NCBI RefSeq assembly: GCF_000687455.2
Contig: NZ_JGVW01000080.1
Span: 1 to 64,000 of the forward strand
Direction of reading: 5' to 3'
Length of the DNA: 64,000 nucleotides
DNA from: Burkholderia sp. lig30
GTDB taxonomy: Bacteria > Pseudomonadota > Gammaproteobacteria > Burkholderiales > Burkholderiaceae
Position 1 is the stretch's first letter. Every line of letters starts with the position of its first letter. Shown one piece after another: positions 29,147 to 38,590 of the stretch. The translations under genes were made by a program, and so were the position numbers. The notes below the pieces were generated by a model, which was not told the origin of the DNA, ran no database searches, and saw only the letters and a list, made by a program, of their open reading frames with translations.

Positions 29147-30805
29147 ATGGCAACGATAGGCGGGCAAATTGCGCACTCGCCGATGACAGGCGAAGAAAAG
29201 CGGGTGATCTTCGCGTCGTCGCTCGGCACGGTATTCGAGTGGTATGACTTCTACCTGGCCGGCTCGCTTGCGGCCTACATCAGCAAGAGCTTCTTCTCCG
29301 GCGTCAATCCGACCGCCGCGTTCATCTTCACGCTGCTCGGCTTCGCCGCCGGCTTCGCGATCCGTCCGTTCGGCGCGATCGTGTTCGGCCGGCTCGGCGA
29401 CCTCGTCGGCCGCAAGCACACGTTCCTCGTGACGATCGTGCTGATGGGCATCTCCACGTTCGTCGTCGGCTTCCTGCCCGGCTACGCGTCGATCGGCATT
29501 GCCGCGCCGGTGATCTTCATCGGCATGCGGCTGCTGCAGGGCCTCGCGCTCGGCGGCGAATACGGCGGCGCCGCGACCTACGTCGCGGAGCATGCGCCGT
29601 CGCACCGGCGCGGCTTCTACACCGCGTGGATCCAGACGACCGCGACCCTCGGCCTGTTCCTGTCGCTGCTCGTGATCCTCGGCGTGCGCACCTTCATCGG
29701 CGAAGAGGCATTCGCCAACTGGGGCTGGCGCGTGCCGTTCGTCGCGTCGATCCTGCTGCTCGCCGTGTCCGTGTGGATCCGGCTGCAGCTGAACGAATCG
29801 CCGGTGTTCCTGCGCATCAAGTCGGAAGGCAAGACCTCCAAGGCGCCGATCAAGGAAGCGTTCGGCCAGTGGAAGAACCTGAAGATCGTGATTCTCGCGC
29901 TGATCGGCCTCACGGCGGGTCAGGCGGTGGTGTGGTACACGGGCCAGTTCTATGCGCTGTTCTTCCTGACCCAGACGCTGAAGGTCGACGGCGCGAGCGC
30001 CAACATCCTGATCGCGATCGCGCTGCTGATCGGCACGCCGTTCTTCCTGTTCTTCGGCTCGCTGTCGGACAAGATCGGCCGCAAGCCGATCATCCTGGCC
30101 GGCTGCCTGATCGCGGCACTCACCTACTTCCCGCTGTTCAAGGCGCTCACGCACTACGCGAACCCGGCGCTCGAAGTCGCGACCCAGAAGTCGCCGATCA
30201 CGGTGGTCGCCGATCCGGCCACCTGCTCGTTCCAGTTCAACCCGGTCGGCACGTCGAAGTTCACGAGCTCGTGCGACATCGCGAAGGGCGCGCTGGCGAA
30301 GGCCGGCCTGAACTACACGAACGTCGCGGCAACGGCGGGCACGATGGCGCAGATCAAGGTCGGCGACACCGTGATCGACGCGTATGACGGCAAGACAACC
30401 GACGTGAAGGCGAAGGGCGCGGCGTTCGACAAGACGCTCGCGTCGACGCTCAAGGCCGCGGGCTATCCGCCGAAGGCCGACCCGGCGCAGCTGAACTGGC
30501 CGATGACGATCGTGATTCTGACGATCCTCGTGATCTACGTGACGATGGTCTACGGCCCGATCGCCGCGATGCTGGTCGAGATGTTCCCGACGCGCATCCG
30601 CTATACGTCGATGTCGCTGCCCTATCACATCGGCAACGGCTGGTTCGGCGGCTTCCTGCCGGCGACCGCGTTCGCGATCGTCGCGGCGAAGGGGGATATC
30701 TACTCCGGGCTGTGGTATCCGATCGTGATCGCGCTCGCGACGGCCGTGATCGGGTTGCTGTTCGTCAAGGACACGAAGGATTCGGACATCTACGCGCAGG
30801 ATTGA
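29147..30805 (+). CDS. MFS transporter, metabolite:H+ symporter family, with large loop insertion
   Basis: 552 aa, about 100 longer than usual for the family. Seen: TM helices with the MHS motifs FEWYDFYLAGSLAAY, RPFGAIVFGRLGDLVGRK, RLLQGLALGGEYGG and GSLSDKIGRKP. Residues ~335-448, between two late helices, form a hydrophilic insertion with a cysteine pair (residues 357 and 374), probably a periplasmic disulfide-bonded domain. Relatives carry alpha-ketoglutarate, shikimate, proline/betaine or dicarboxylates; the substrate is unknown here. A GGAG ribosome binding site precedes the ATG. It follows a two-component system that may regulate it. Confidence 0.88.
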   Translation: MATIGGQIAHSPMTGEEKRVIFASSLGTVFEWYDFYLAGSLAAYISKSFFSGVNPTAAFIFTLLGFAAGFAIRPFGAIVFGRLGDLVGRKHTFLVTIVLMGISTFVVGFLPGYASIGIAAPVIFIGMRLLQGLALGGEYGGAATYVAEHAPSHRRGFYTAWIQTTATLGLFLSLLVILGVRTFIGEEAFANWGWRVPFVASILLLAVSVWIRLQLNESPVFLRIKSEGKTSKAPIKEAFGQWKNLKIVILALIGLTAGQAVVWYTGQFYALFFLTQTLKVDGASANILIAIALLIGTPFFLFFGSLSDKIGRKPIILAGCLIAALTYFPLFKALTHYANPALEVATQKSPITVVADPATCSFQFNPVGTSKFTSSCDIAKGALAKAGLNYTNVAATAGTMAQIKVGDTVIDAYDGKTTDVKAKGAAFDKTLASTLKAAGYPPKADPAQLNWPMTIVILTILVIYVTMVYGPIAAMLVEMFPTRIRYTSMSLPYHIGNGWFGGFLPATAFAIVAAKGDIYSGLWYPIVIALATAVIGLLFVKDTKDSDIYAQD

Positions 30806-30870
30806 TTGAGGCCGGGATGGCCGGCCGGATGCGGTGTCGGCAACTTTTTTCGGGAAAGTGAAAAAAGGTG

Positions 30871-30899
30871 TTGACACCGCTGATGGAGCCCTGCATAAT
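30871..30899 (+). promoter_or_regulatory. Sigma-70 promoter of the tRNA gene
   Basis: TTGACA at 30871-30876, exactly 17 bases, then CATAAT at 30894-30899; the tRNA begins at 30912. This is the clearest consensus promoter in the window. Confidence 0.85.
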
Positions 30900-30911
30900 T
30901 TCATTTCTGTT

Positions 30912-30988
<77 letters not shown>

Positions 30989-30993
30989 AATTC

Positions 30994-31029
30994 AAAAAGC
31001 CGCTGTTCCGAAAGGTTCAGCGGCTTTTT
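30994..31029 (+). terminator. Rho-independent terminator of the tRNA gene
   Basis: Twelve-base arms AAAAAGCCGCTG and CAGCGGCTTTTT around a 12-base loop, six bases past the tRNA CCA end. Confidence 0.88.
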
Positions 31030-31434
31030 CTCGTCCGGCGTTTCTCGTCCGCGTGGACTCAGCACAGATGCGTCACGGCGGGCGGCCTCCTCTTATGGCT
31101 GGCACGGATACATCTATATTTTCCAGCGTTACCCTCCGCCCTCTTTGCAGGTGTGGCACGACTGCCGAATACGAACCGGCTACAGCAGCGTTACTGCTGC
31201 TGGACGGACTCCATCACGCGCAATCCTGCGGTTTTCGCCGCTACCGGCGTACCAATATCAATCCTTGGGTGTAAATCCGGGAACGCCATCGACGCTCAAG
31301 CGCAACAGATAAGGCGAGCCAGCGGAAATTTCGCCCCCTGAAAACACAACGAGCCCATCAAGTGGGCTCGCAGCAACGTCAACGCCACCCGCTCGCCGCC
31401 GTCCGATCCGGGCGACAAACAGGCCTGACTGGTA
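31030..31434. other. Gene-free stretch downstream of the tRNA
   Basis: About 400 bases with no convincing gene. Short frames exist on both strands but lack ribosome binding sites, family motifs and the strong GC third-position bias of neighbours. The right end holds the terminator-like hairpin of the DUF4148 gene. Because tRNA 3' ends are integration targets, this could be an old scar, but no direct repeat of the tRNA end was found by eye. Confidence 0.5.
31341..31370 (-). terminator. Terminator-like hairpin downstream of minus-strand DUF4148 gene
   Basis: Arms CGAGCCCA (31350-31357) and TGGGCTCG (31363-31370) with a 5-base loop; the minus strand continues TTGTGTTTT. It lies 65 bases after the stop. 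Confidence 0.55.
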
Positions 31435-31740
31435 TCAGTGACCGAAGAAGATCGAATTGTTGGGCACCTGCATCGCGACAGCCGGACGACCGGCATGCAC
31501 GCCCGGCGCGGCCTGGCTACCGATCCCGCTGGCATCTTCCGTATTGGCACGGGCCTGGGCGGCCTGGAATTCCGCCGGGTAGAACGGGCCCGACGAATCC
31601 AGCTTGTAGCCTGCCTTCTCGAGTTGCACGAGTTCCTCGCGCACTTGCGCACGGGTCAGCGGGGCATCGGTTTGGGCAACAGCGCCAAACGACGCAGACA
31701 GGGTGGCGGCAGCAACAACAGCGTACACGAGCGATTTCAT
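31435..31740 (-). CDS. DUF4148 domain secreted protein (copy 1)
   Basis: 101 aa. Seen: a signal peptide ending at GAVAQ, then the DUF4148 core TDAPLTRAQVREELVQLEKAGY with a tyrosine and proline pattern (PFYPAEFQAAQAR). Known: these small periplasmic proteins are abundant in Burkholderia; function unknown. Ribosome binding site GGAGATC before the ATG. Its paralogue is divergent 350 bases away, sharing the segment QTDAPLTRAQVR exactly. Confidence 0.88.
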   Translation of the reverse strand: MKSLVYAVVAAATLSASFGAVAQTDAPLTRAQVREELVQLEKAGYKLDSSGPFYPAEFQAAQARANTEDASGIGSQAAPGVHAGRPAVAMQVPNNSIFFGH

Positions 31741-32091
31741 GACGATCTCCGATGTTTTATTGACTTCGCTCGCGACACCATGTCTTAAGCGATTGATTAC
31801 ATGCTAGTCATCCAAATTTTCGAGATAAACGGCAAGTTCAGACATAGATTGTTGCACCTTTCGTAAATATAAACAGGACGTTCCTTATCCCGCACGACAT
31901 CCGTGGCCGGCCCCGACACCATGGGAATCACATGAGTCGCCGGGCACGCCCGGATTCCGCGAAAACGCGGGAACAGTCAGTTCCCCGAATCGTGGTTACT
32001 GTTATGCATACGCTTACATAGACTTGAGTCATCGGTTACGGACAAGGTGTTCGTAGCCAGACAAACCAAACAAAGTCTGGAGGTAAGCATC
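31741..32091. promoter_or_regulatory. Divergent intergenic region between two DUF4148 genes
   Basis: 351 bases of locally AT-rich sequence that must hold the promoters of both DUF4148 genes. No consensus -35/-10 pair stands out. No gene is seen inside it. Confidence 0.4.
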
Positions 32092-32442
32092 ATGAAGAAC
32101 CTGATTCAAGCCGTCGTCGTTGCCGCCGCCCTTGCCGCCCCGGTTGCGGTGTTTGCCCAAACCGATGCGCCGCTGACCCGCGCGCAGGTTCGTGCCGAAC
32201 TGGTCGAACTCGAAAATGCCGGCTATCACCCGGCCGTTGGCCAGGACCCGCATTACCCGGCCGACATCCAGGCGGCCGAAGCCCGCGTCGCGCAGCAACG
32301 TGCCGCGGTGGCACAGGCGCAAGGCGTCGACATCAGCGGCGTCGGCAGCGAAGCGCAGGCTGCTGCTGCTGCCGGCAAGCCGGTGAAGGTGGTTCGCCTG
32401 CAGGCAGATGACGCGCTCAAGTCGCTGTATCGCCACCACTAA
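32092..32442 (+). CDS. DUF4148 domain secreted protein (copy 2)
   Basis: 116 aa with signal peptide (MKNLIQAVVVAAALAAPVAVFA) and the DUF4148 core TDAPLTRAQVRAELVELENAGY, HYPADIQAAEARVAQQ, then a small-residue linker and a basic C-terminus ending YRHH. A perfect GGAGG ribosome binding site fixes the start at 32092 rather than 15 codons upstream. Paralogous to the divergent gene at 31435-31740; probably an old inverted duplication. Confidence 0.88.
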   Translation: MKNLIQAVVVAAALAAPVAVFAQTDAPLTRAQVRAELVELENAGYHPAVGQDPHYPADIQAAEARVAQQRAAVAQAQGVDISGVGSEAQAAAAAGKPVKVVRLQADDALKSLYRHH

Positions 32443-32709
32443 ACAAGGCATCGCTGGCGGCCCGCGCCTGGTCGGCCGCCCCTGAGCGCGCGAAGCCGCT
32501 GCGCGCTCCCGCATCAAACACTGGCTCGCGATGGCGATCCCCGATCGCGGGCCGGTTCCACAGGAATGACCTCAGTCACCCGCCCCCCGGTGACTTCGCC
32601 CGACCCCGACCGGCCGGGCGTCTTTTCCTGTGCGTCTCCCCGTTCGATTGCCCGACAGCCTCGCCATCGTCGAGCACGACGCTTCACCCAGGCGCGCGCC
32701 ACGCCCCCG

Positions 32710-33096
32710 TCACACGAACAGCGCGATACACAGCGCGGCGCCGCAAAGATAGGTGCCGAGCGCGCCGATGAACCGTGCGGGATTAGGCTTCTCCATCGTC
32801 GGCCATGCGATCAGCCCGACGACGAGCAGGCACCGGCAGACAGTCGCGGCGACGATGAGGAACAGGATCGCCGTCGAAGGCGAATGCGCGCCGAAATAGA
32901 GAAACAGCAGCGCGAGGAACGGCGCGTATTCGGCGGTATTGCCGTGCGCGCGAACGAGCTTGTGCAGCGGATTCGCGGGATCGGACGCACAGCCGGACGA
33001 GGTGGTATCGCGAAAGCGCGCGATGGACACAGCGAGTCCGAGCACGAACAGCAGGAGCCCGAGAACCGCCACGCAGGAAAGCGCGATCGTGTTCAT
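32710..33096 (-). CDS. MAPEG family membrane protein
   Basis: 128 aa with four hydrophobic segments. Seen: ARFRDTTSSGCASDP, then RAHGNTAEYAPFLALLFLYFG, the family signature containing the E/N/R pattern of the glutathione-binding site, and a C-terminal PNPARFIGALGTYL. Known: MAPEG proteins include microsomal glutathione transferases. Inferred: membrane-bound glutathione-linked detoxification or an uncharacterised relative. Confidence 0.85.
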   Translation of the reverse strand: MNTIALSCVAVLGLLLFVLGLAVSIARFRDTTSSGCASDPANPLHKLVRAHGNTAEYAPFLALLFLYFGAHSPSTAILFLIVAATVCRCLLVVGLIAWPTMEKPNPARFIGALGTYLCGAALCIALFV

Positions 33097-33531
33097 ATGG
33101 ATGGGACGCCAGGCAGGAGTTGAACGGAATACCGAACGGTTCCGATCCTACCTGTTGGCCGCCGGCTCGGCCACTCGCGCGCGCCGCGCCTGACGCGCAC
33201 CCGAATTGCCGTGCTCGGCGAAAGCCGCGACATGGACACGCCGCACGCGACGATCCGCTCGCCGCGCATTCGTCCGAATTCACCTTTCCACCGCATTGCA
33301 CCTTTCGAATGCGCCCGGCCGTCTGCGTGCAAAACGCGCGCGCTCATGCGGCGCGATGCGCGACCGTGGTGCGCGATTCCGCATCCGTGCCCCCGCCCGA
33401 AGCACCGCAACGCGAGCCTCGTTGCGTTCGCGCATCGCGAGGCCGAACGTCCTTGGCAGTGCGCAGTTCAGGACTAAACTAACCCTTAATGGGGTGCGGC
33501 CGGGAGCCCGCCCTTGCAGGGAGACGCCGCC
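33097..33531. other. Gene-free stretch upstream of the penicillin-binding protein gene
   Basis: 435 bases between divergent genes. Frames here are arginine-rich readings of GC-rich DNA without start signals. It presumably holds promoters for both flanking genes; I see no clear consensus promoter. Confidence 0.4.
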
Positions 33532-36500
33532 ATGAATCGGCCGCTGATTCGAATCCCGCCGCGCGCGACCGGTGCCGCATCGGTGTGGAAGTGGGTGAAA
33601 TGGTCACTGATTGCAGCCACGCTGGTCGCAACCGCGATCGTCGCGAGGCTTTGCCAGGTCGAGATCGAGACGTCCCGGCTGCAGGCGCGCTATTTGTCCG
33701 AACTGACCCGCGACGTCGGCTACACGGTCGAGACGGGCGAAAGCGACCATATCCACTTCCCTGCCAATGGCCCCTACGACCAGCGGCTCGGCTACGCGAT
33801 GCTGCCGGCGTTCCAGCAGCGCCTGCTGGCGCGCGGCTTCGTCGTCAGCAGGCAGGCGCGCGACTCCGAGCGGATGCTGTCGCTGGCCGCCGACGGCCTG
33901 TTCCTTCCGTACGAGGAAAAGGACCAGGCCGGGCTGACCTTGTTCGACACGACCGGCGCGCCGCTTTTCAGTGTCCAGTCGCCACGGCATGTCTATCGTG
34001 ACTTCGACGCGATTCCCGGCGTGATCGTCGATTCCCTGCTGTTCATCGAAGACCGCTATCTGCTCGACCCGAGCCAGCCGAACCGCAACCCCGCGATCGA
34101 CTGGGGCCGCTTCGGCCGCGCGCTCGCCGATCAGGGCCTGCATTTCGTCAACCGCCACCAGTCGACGCCCGGCGGCAGCACGCTCGCGACGCAGATCGAG
34201 AAATTCCGCCACTCGCCGGACGGCCGCACCGCGTCACCGCCGGAAAAGCTGCGCCAGATCGCGTCGGCGTCGGTGCGCGCGTACCTGAACGGCCCGCAGA
34301 CGATGCCCGCGCGCCGCGCGATCGTCGTCCACTACCTGAACTCGGTGCCGCTCGCGGCGCGTCCGCACATCGGCGAAGTCACCGGCATCGGCGACGGCCT
34401 CGCCACCTGGTACGGCCGCGATTTCGACGACGTGAACCGGACGCTCGCCGCACCGACCACGCCGGAAAACCTCTCCGCCCAGGCGGTCGCGTTCCGCCAG
34501 GCGCTGTCGCTGATGATCGCGCAGCGCGCGCCGTCGTACTTCCTCAACAGCGGGTATCCGACGCTGCAGCGGCTGACCGACAGCTACCTGCGCCTGCTGT
34601 CGAACGGCGGCGTGATCGCGCCCGCCCTGCGCGACGCCGCGCTCGCGGCGCACATCGAACGCAGCGCCCCGCCGCCGGCGAACCGCGTGCAGTCGTTCGT
34701 GTCGCGCAAGGCAGTGACGTCGGCACGCACGTCGCTGCTCGCATCGCTCGGCATCGACGATATGTACCAGCTCGACCAGTTCGACCTGCAGGCGACGAGC
34801 ACGCTCGACAACGCGGTGCAGCAGGCGGTCGCGGCGCGGCTCGCGAACGCGGCGACGCGCGACGGCGCGCAGGCCGCGGGCCTCTATGGCTTCGAGATGC
34901 TGCAGCCGAAGGACGACCCATCGCGGCTCACCTTCAGCTTCACGCTCTACGAGCGGCGCAACGGCGCGAACGTGCTGCGCGTGCAGACCGACAGCGTCAA
35001 CCAGCCGTTCGACCTCAACCGCGGCGCACGGATCAACCTCGGCTCGACAGCCAAGCTGCGCACGCTCGTCACCTACCTGCAGATCGTCTCCGACCTGCAC
35101 GCACGCTACGCGGCGCTGCCGGCCGCCGAGCTCGCCCGCGTGCGCCCCGATCCGCTCGACGGCCTGACGCGCTGGGCGCTAGACTACCTCGCGCATACTG
35201 ACGACCGCTCGCTGCAGGCGATGCTCGATGCGGCGGTCGAACGCAAGTACTCGGCAAGCCCCGGCGAGCTGTTCTACACGGGCGGCGGTGCGCAGGCGTT
35301 CACCAACTTCGACAAATCCGACAACGGCCGCATCCTGACGCTGCACGAAGCATTCGTGCATTCGGTCAACCTCGTGTTCGTGCGCCTGATGCGCGACATC
35401 GTCCATTACGAGATGATCCAGACCGCGGGGCCTTCGGCGTCGTGGCTCGGCGACCCCGAAGAACGCAAGCGCTACCTCGCGCGCTTCGTCGACGAGGAAA
35501 GCCGCGTCTACGTGAAGCGCTTCTACACGCGCTACGCGAACCAGCCTGCGGAGGACGCGCTCGCGCTGATGCTCAAGGACGTGCGCAAGTCGCCGCCGAA
35601 GATCGCGACGGTACTGCGCAGCGTCGCGCCTGACGAATCGCGCCCCTGGTTCGACGCGCAGATGCGCGCGGCGCTGAAGGGCACGCCGGCCGCGACGCTG
35701 CCCGACGACGATCTCGCGAAGCTGTACGCGAAGTACGCGATCGACCGCTTCAACCTGAACGATCGCGGCTACATCGCGAGCGTGCATCCGCTCGCGCTCT
35801 GGACGCTCAATTACCTGCGCAAGCATCCGGACGCACCGCTCGCCGAAGTCGAGCGCGCGAGCCGCGACGCGCGCTTCTACACGTATTCCTGGCTGTACAA
35901 GACGCGTTATCACGCGACGCAGGACCGGCGCATCCGCCGCATGGTCGAGCTGCGCGCGTATGCGGCGATCAGCAAGTCGTGGCGCGCGGTCGGCTATCCG
36001 TTCGCGGAAGTCACGCCGTCGTTCGCGGCGGCGATCGGCGCATCGGGCGATCAGCCGGACGCGCTCGCGAAGCTGATCGGCCTCATCGCGAACGGCGGCG
36101 CGAAGGTGCCGACCGAGACGATCTCCCGGCTCGATTTCGCAGCCGGCACGCCATACGAGACGCACTTCGTGCGCGCGCCCGCAAAAGCGCAGCCGATGCT
36201 GCCGCCGGAGATCGTCGGCATCGTGCGCGGGCTGTTGCGCGACGTCGTGCTGAACGGCACCGGCAAGCGGCTCGCGCAAGGCATGACGCTGCCCGACGGC
36301 AAGACGCTCGACGTCTACGGCAAGACGGGCACCGGCGACCAGCGCTTCAACGTCTACGCGCGCGGCGCGCGGCTGATCGAATCGCGCAAGGTGAATCGCA
36401 GCGGCACGTTCGTGTTCGTGCTCGGCGACCGCTTCTTCGGGGTCCTGACCGCCTCCGTCCATGAGCCGTACGCGGCCCGCTACGACTTCACGAGCGCGAT

Positions 36501-36663
36501 GGCGGTGCAGTTGCTGAAGTCGATGGCGCCGGCGCTCGCGCCGCTGATCGAGTCGCCGCCCGCCGCCGCAGCCCACACCGCCGCAACCACGCCGGCGCCT
36601 GCCGCGAATGCCGCGAATGCCGCGAATGCCGCGAATGCCGCGAATGCCGCGAATCCATCATGA
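33532..36663 (+). CDS. Bifunctional penicillin-binding protein (class A-like, atypical)
   Basis: 1043 aa inner-membrane protein. Seen: one N-terminal TM (VKWSLIAATLVATAIVARL), a glycosyltransferase-51 domain with FIEDRYLLDPS near residue 180 and GGSTLATQIEKF near 220, then a transpeptidase domain with SxxK as STAK, SxN as SVN (HSVNLVF), and KTG as GKTGTGD. The GT51 sites deviate from the usual ExxFxxHxGxD spacing. The C-terminal 40 residues are Ala/Pro-rich and end in a six-fold AAN repeat. AGGGAG lies before the ATG at 33532. Inferred: a peptidoglycan synthase, distinct from PBP1a/1b and possibly specialised. Confidence 0.85.
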   Translation: MNRPLIRIPPRATGAASVWKWVKWSLIAATLVATAIVARLCQVEIETSRLQARYLSELTRDVGYTVETGESDHIHFPANGPYDQRLGYAMLPAFQQRLLARGFVVSRQARDSERMLSLAADGLFLPYEEKDQAGLTLFDTTGAPLFSVQSPRHVYRDFDAIPGVIVDSLLFIEDRYLLDPSQPNRNPAIDWGRFGRALADQGLHFVNRHQSTPGGSTLATQIEKFRHSPDGRTASPPEKLRQIASASVRAYLNGPQTMPARRAIVVHYLNSVPLAARPHIGEVTGIGDGLATWYGRDFDDVNRTLAAPTTPENLSAQAVAFRQALSLMIAQRAPSYFLNSGYPTLQRLTDSYLRLLSNGGVIAPALRDAALAAHIERSAPPPANRVQSFVSRKAVTSARTSLLASLGIDDMYQLDQFDLQATSTLDNAVQQAVAARLANAATRDGAQAAGLYGFEMLQPKDDPSRLTFSFTLYERRNGANVLRVQTDSVNQPFDLNRGARINLGSTAKLRTLVTYLQIVSDLHARYAALPAAELARVRPDPLDGLTRWALDYLAHTDDRSLQAMLDAAVERKYSASPGELFYTGGGAQAFTNFDKSDNGRILTLHEAFVHSVNLVFVRLMRDIVHYEMIQTAGPSASWLGDPEERKRYLARFVDEESRVYVKRFYTRYANQPAEDALALMLKDVRKSPPKIATVLRSVAPDESRPWFDAQMRAALKGTPAATLPDDDLAKLYAKYAIDRFNLNDRGYIASVHPLALWTLNYLRKHPDAPLAEVERASRDARFYTYSWLYKTRYHATQDRRIRRMVELRAYAAISKSWRAVGYPFAEVTPSFAAAIGASGDQPDALAKLIGLIANGGAKVPTETISRLDFAAGTPYETHFVRAPAKAQPMLPPEIVGIVRGLLRDVVLNGTGKRLAQGMTLPDGKTLDVYGKTGTGDQRFNVYARGARLIESRKVNRSGTFVFVLGDRFFGVLTASVHEPYAARYDFTSAMAVQLLKSMAPALAPLIESPPAAAAHTAATTPAPAANAANAANAANAANAANPS
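36601..36654 (+). repeat. Six tandem copies of a 9-base unit in the PBP gene
   Basis: GCCGCGAAT repeated six times without error, encoding (AAN)6 at the C-terminus just before the stop codon. Perfect copies suggest slippage and possible strain-to-strain length variation. Confidence 0.9.
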
Positions 36664-36750
36664 TGCAGGACACCGGCTGGCGCGCGGGTCAGCCCCGCGC
36701 GCCGGTTATGGAAACGCAGCCGTTCCGCAGCCCTTTCGCCGCTCTTTCGC

Positions 36751-37098
36751 TTATCGCGATCGGCCGTCGTAGCGCGTGACGGGCACCGCGTCGATGTCGA
36801 CGCCTTCGAGGCAGCGGATGTTGACGGCCGCCATCCGGTTGCCCTGCGGGTCGGTGCCTTCGGCGAAAGGATGGATGCCGCACGTCTTGCAGAAGCGATG
36901 CTGGATCACGTGCTTGTTGAACATATAGGTCGCAAGATTCTCTTCGGGCGTCTGCAGATGCAGATTCGCGCGCGGCGCGAACCACAGCAGCGCGCCCGTG
37001 CGCGAGCAGATCGAGCAATTGCACGACAGCGCGCCCTTCAGCTCGCCTTCGACCTCGAACTTCACGTTGCCGCAATGGCAACTGCCTCGATACAGCAT
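36751..37098 (-). CDS. GFA (CENP-V) family zinc protein
   Basis: 115 aa. Seen: GSCHCGNVKFEVEG, CNCSICSRTGALLW and HRFCKTCGIHPFAEG, giving the full set of zinc-binding cysteines (CxC, CxxC, CxxC) of the glutathione-dependent formaldehyde-activating family. Known: most members have no proven reaction; some promote S-hydroxymethylglutathione formation. The ATG at 37098 has an AGGGAGGG ribosome binding site. Confidence 0.9.
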   Translation of the reverse strand: MLYRGSCHCGNVKFEVEGELKGALSCNCSICSRTGALLWFAPRANLHLQTPEENLATYMFNKHVIQHRFCKTCGIHPFAEGTDPQGNRMAAVNIRCLEGVDIDAVPVTRYDGRSR

Positions 37099-37246
37099 GA
37101 TCCCCTCCCTGTCCGGCTCGCGGGCGGTGAAGCCACCGCCGCGAGCGTTGGTCAAGCCATTCCGATGCGCGTACGGTAGCGTGCGGCCGCCTCGCATGCA
37201 ATGCCCGCGGGCGCCGCGTCGAACGACCGGTGCCCGGCAGCCGCGA

Positions 37247-38179
37247 TCAGCCGAGCGCGGCGAATCCCGGCACGCTGGCCGCCAGCACGGCGGCCGCGAC
37301 GAACACGCCGATCATCGCCAGCGCTTCCAGATGCAGGATGTTGCGGAACGTATGCGCGTCCTCGGTCGACGCGGTGCGGCGCAGCCGCGGCAGCGCCGAA
37401 AAACGGTTCAGCGCGCCGAGCACCACCGCGAGCGCGACGAGCAGCAGCTTCAGCATCAACACACGGCCCCACGCGCTGCCGTCGAGCGGCGCGAGCGAGC
37501 CGCCGAGTCCGCGCACCGCGTTGAGCGCGCCGGTGCCGAGCACGAACACGAGCGCGACGACCGACATCTGTGACAGCCGCTGCGCGACGCGAATCAGCGC
37601 GCCGCGCGCGACCGACGCGCCGAGCACCGGCAGCACCGCCACCCCGCCCGCGAGCACCAGTCCGCCCCACACGGCGGTGGCGAGCAGATGCACCGTCTGC
37701 ACGCCGGCTGCCGCCGAGAAGGTGCCGACATCGGCCGCATGGCCGAGCAGCGCCTTGCCCGCCGCAACCGCGATCACCGCGAGCCACAGCGCCGCGTACG
37801 CGAGCGGCCCGTTCGGCCGTGCGAGCGCGGTGAAGAACAGCACCAGCGCGCCGCCGAACGCGACGCTCCATGCAAAGCCGACGTGCGTCTGCGTCAGCAC
37901 GGTGGACATCGCGCCGAACGCGCCGCCGAGCCCCGAGCCGCTCATCGACGCGGCCTCATAGGCGAGCCAGCCGAGATCGGCCAGCACGAGCGCCGCGGCC
38001 GCGGCCGCGAGCGAATGCTGCGCGCGCTGCCACGCCGGATGCGACGGCGCAAGGAGCGGCTGCGCGCCGTCCTTGCCGAGCCACGCCTTGATCAGGGCCG
38101 AGCCGACCGCCATCGCGAACGCGGCGTCCATCAGCGCGGCGAGTGCGACCTGACCGATCCACAAGCTGTCGATCCGCAT
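37247..38179 (-). CDS. CopD family copper resistance membrane protein
   Basis: 310 aa, about eight membrane helices. Seen: LTQTHVGFAWSVAFGG, GHAADVGTFSAAAGVQTVHLLATAVWGGLVLAGG split over residues ~165-200, and a final HLEALAMIGVFVAAAVLAA, a pattern of conserved histidines typical of the CopD domain. Known: CopD acts with CopC in copper uptake across the inner membrane. No copC is adjacent. The ATG at 38179 is preferred over a long arginine-rich upstream frame. Confidence 0.85.
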   Translation of the reverse strand: MRIDSLWIGQVALAALMDAAFAMAVGSALIKAWLGKDGAQPLLAPSHPAWQRAQHSLAAAAAALVLADLGWLAYEAASMSGSGLGGAFGAMSTVLTQTHVGFAWSVAFGGALVLFFTALARPNGPLAYAALWLAVIAVAAGKALLGHAADVGTFSAAAGVQTVHLLATAVWGGLVLAGGVAVLPVLGASVARGALIRVAQRLSQMSVVALVFVLGTGALNAVRGLGGSLAPLDGSAWGRVLMLKLLLVALAVVLGALNRFSALPRLRRTASTEDAHTFRNILHLEALAMIGVFVAAAVLAASVPGFAALG

Positions 38180-38590
38180 CACGCGCGCCCTCCGCTGCGG
38201 CAAGCGTTGCGCGGCAGGGCCGCGCAACTGTGAGTCGGGCGTCGGAGGACGGGCAACGGCACGAGAGTCAACGTCATCGGTGAAATCGGAAGCATGGGAA
38301 TGAACGGAGCAGCACGGGCAATCGCCGCACGCCCCGCGAGTGTACGTGCTTCGATGGGCAAAACGCACGCCGGTTCACGAAAGGCACAAACGATGAACGC
38401 GCAAGCGATACGCGGTGAAAAACGATGCGCGGCAAATTGTCGCAATCCGGAAACAGACTGGAACGGGCGGCCATATGTCAAATAGCCGTCATTACCCATC
38501 GATGATAGAATGCCGCGTCGCAGCAGCCCGGCTGTCCTGCCTCGTCATGCCGAGCCGATCGTAGCCCGGACAGGTCCCCGACGAATAAAC
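38180..38590. promoter_or_regulatory. Divergent region between copD and the cytochrome c operon
   Basis: 411 bases, less GC-rich near 38390-38510, no gene seen. A TAGAAT (38506-38511) is a candidate -10 for the cytochrome operon but has no good -35. Confidence 0.35.

Noticed and set aside
31053-31341. Short plus-strand frames downstream of the tRNA, first thought to be an integrase remnant
   Set aside because: No integrase motif, no ribosome binding site and no repeat of the tRNA 3' end was found.
33206-33535. Plus-strand frames in the gap before the PBP gene
   Set aside because: Arginine-rich readings in several overlapping frames without start signals or motifs.
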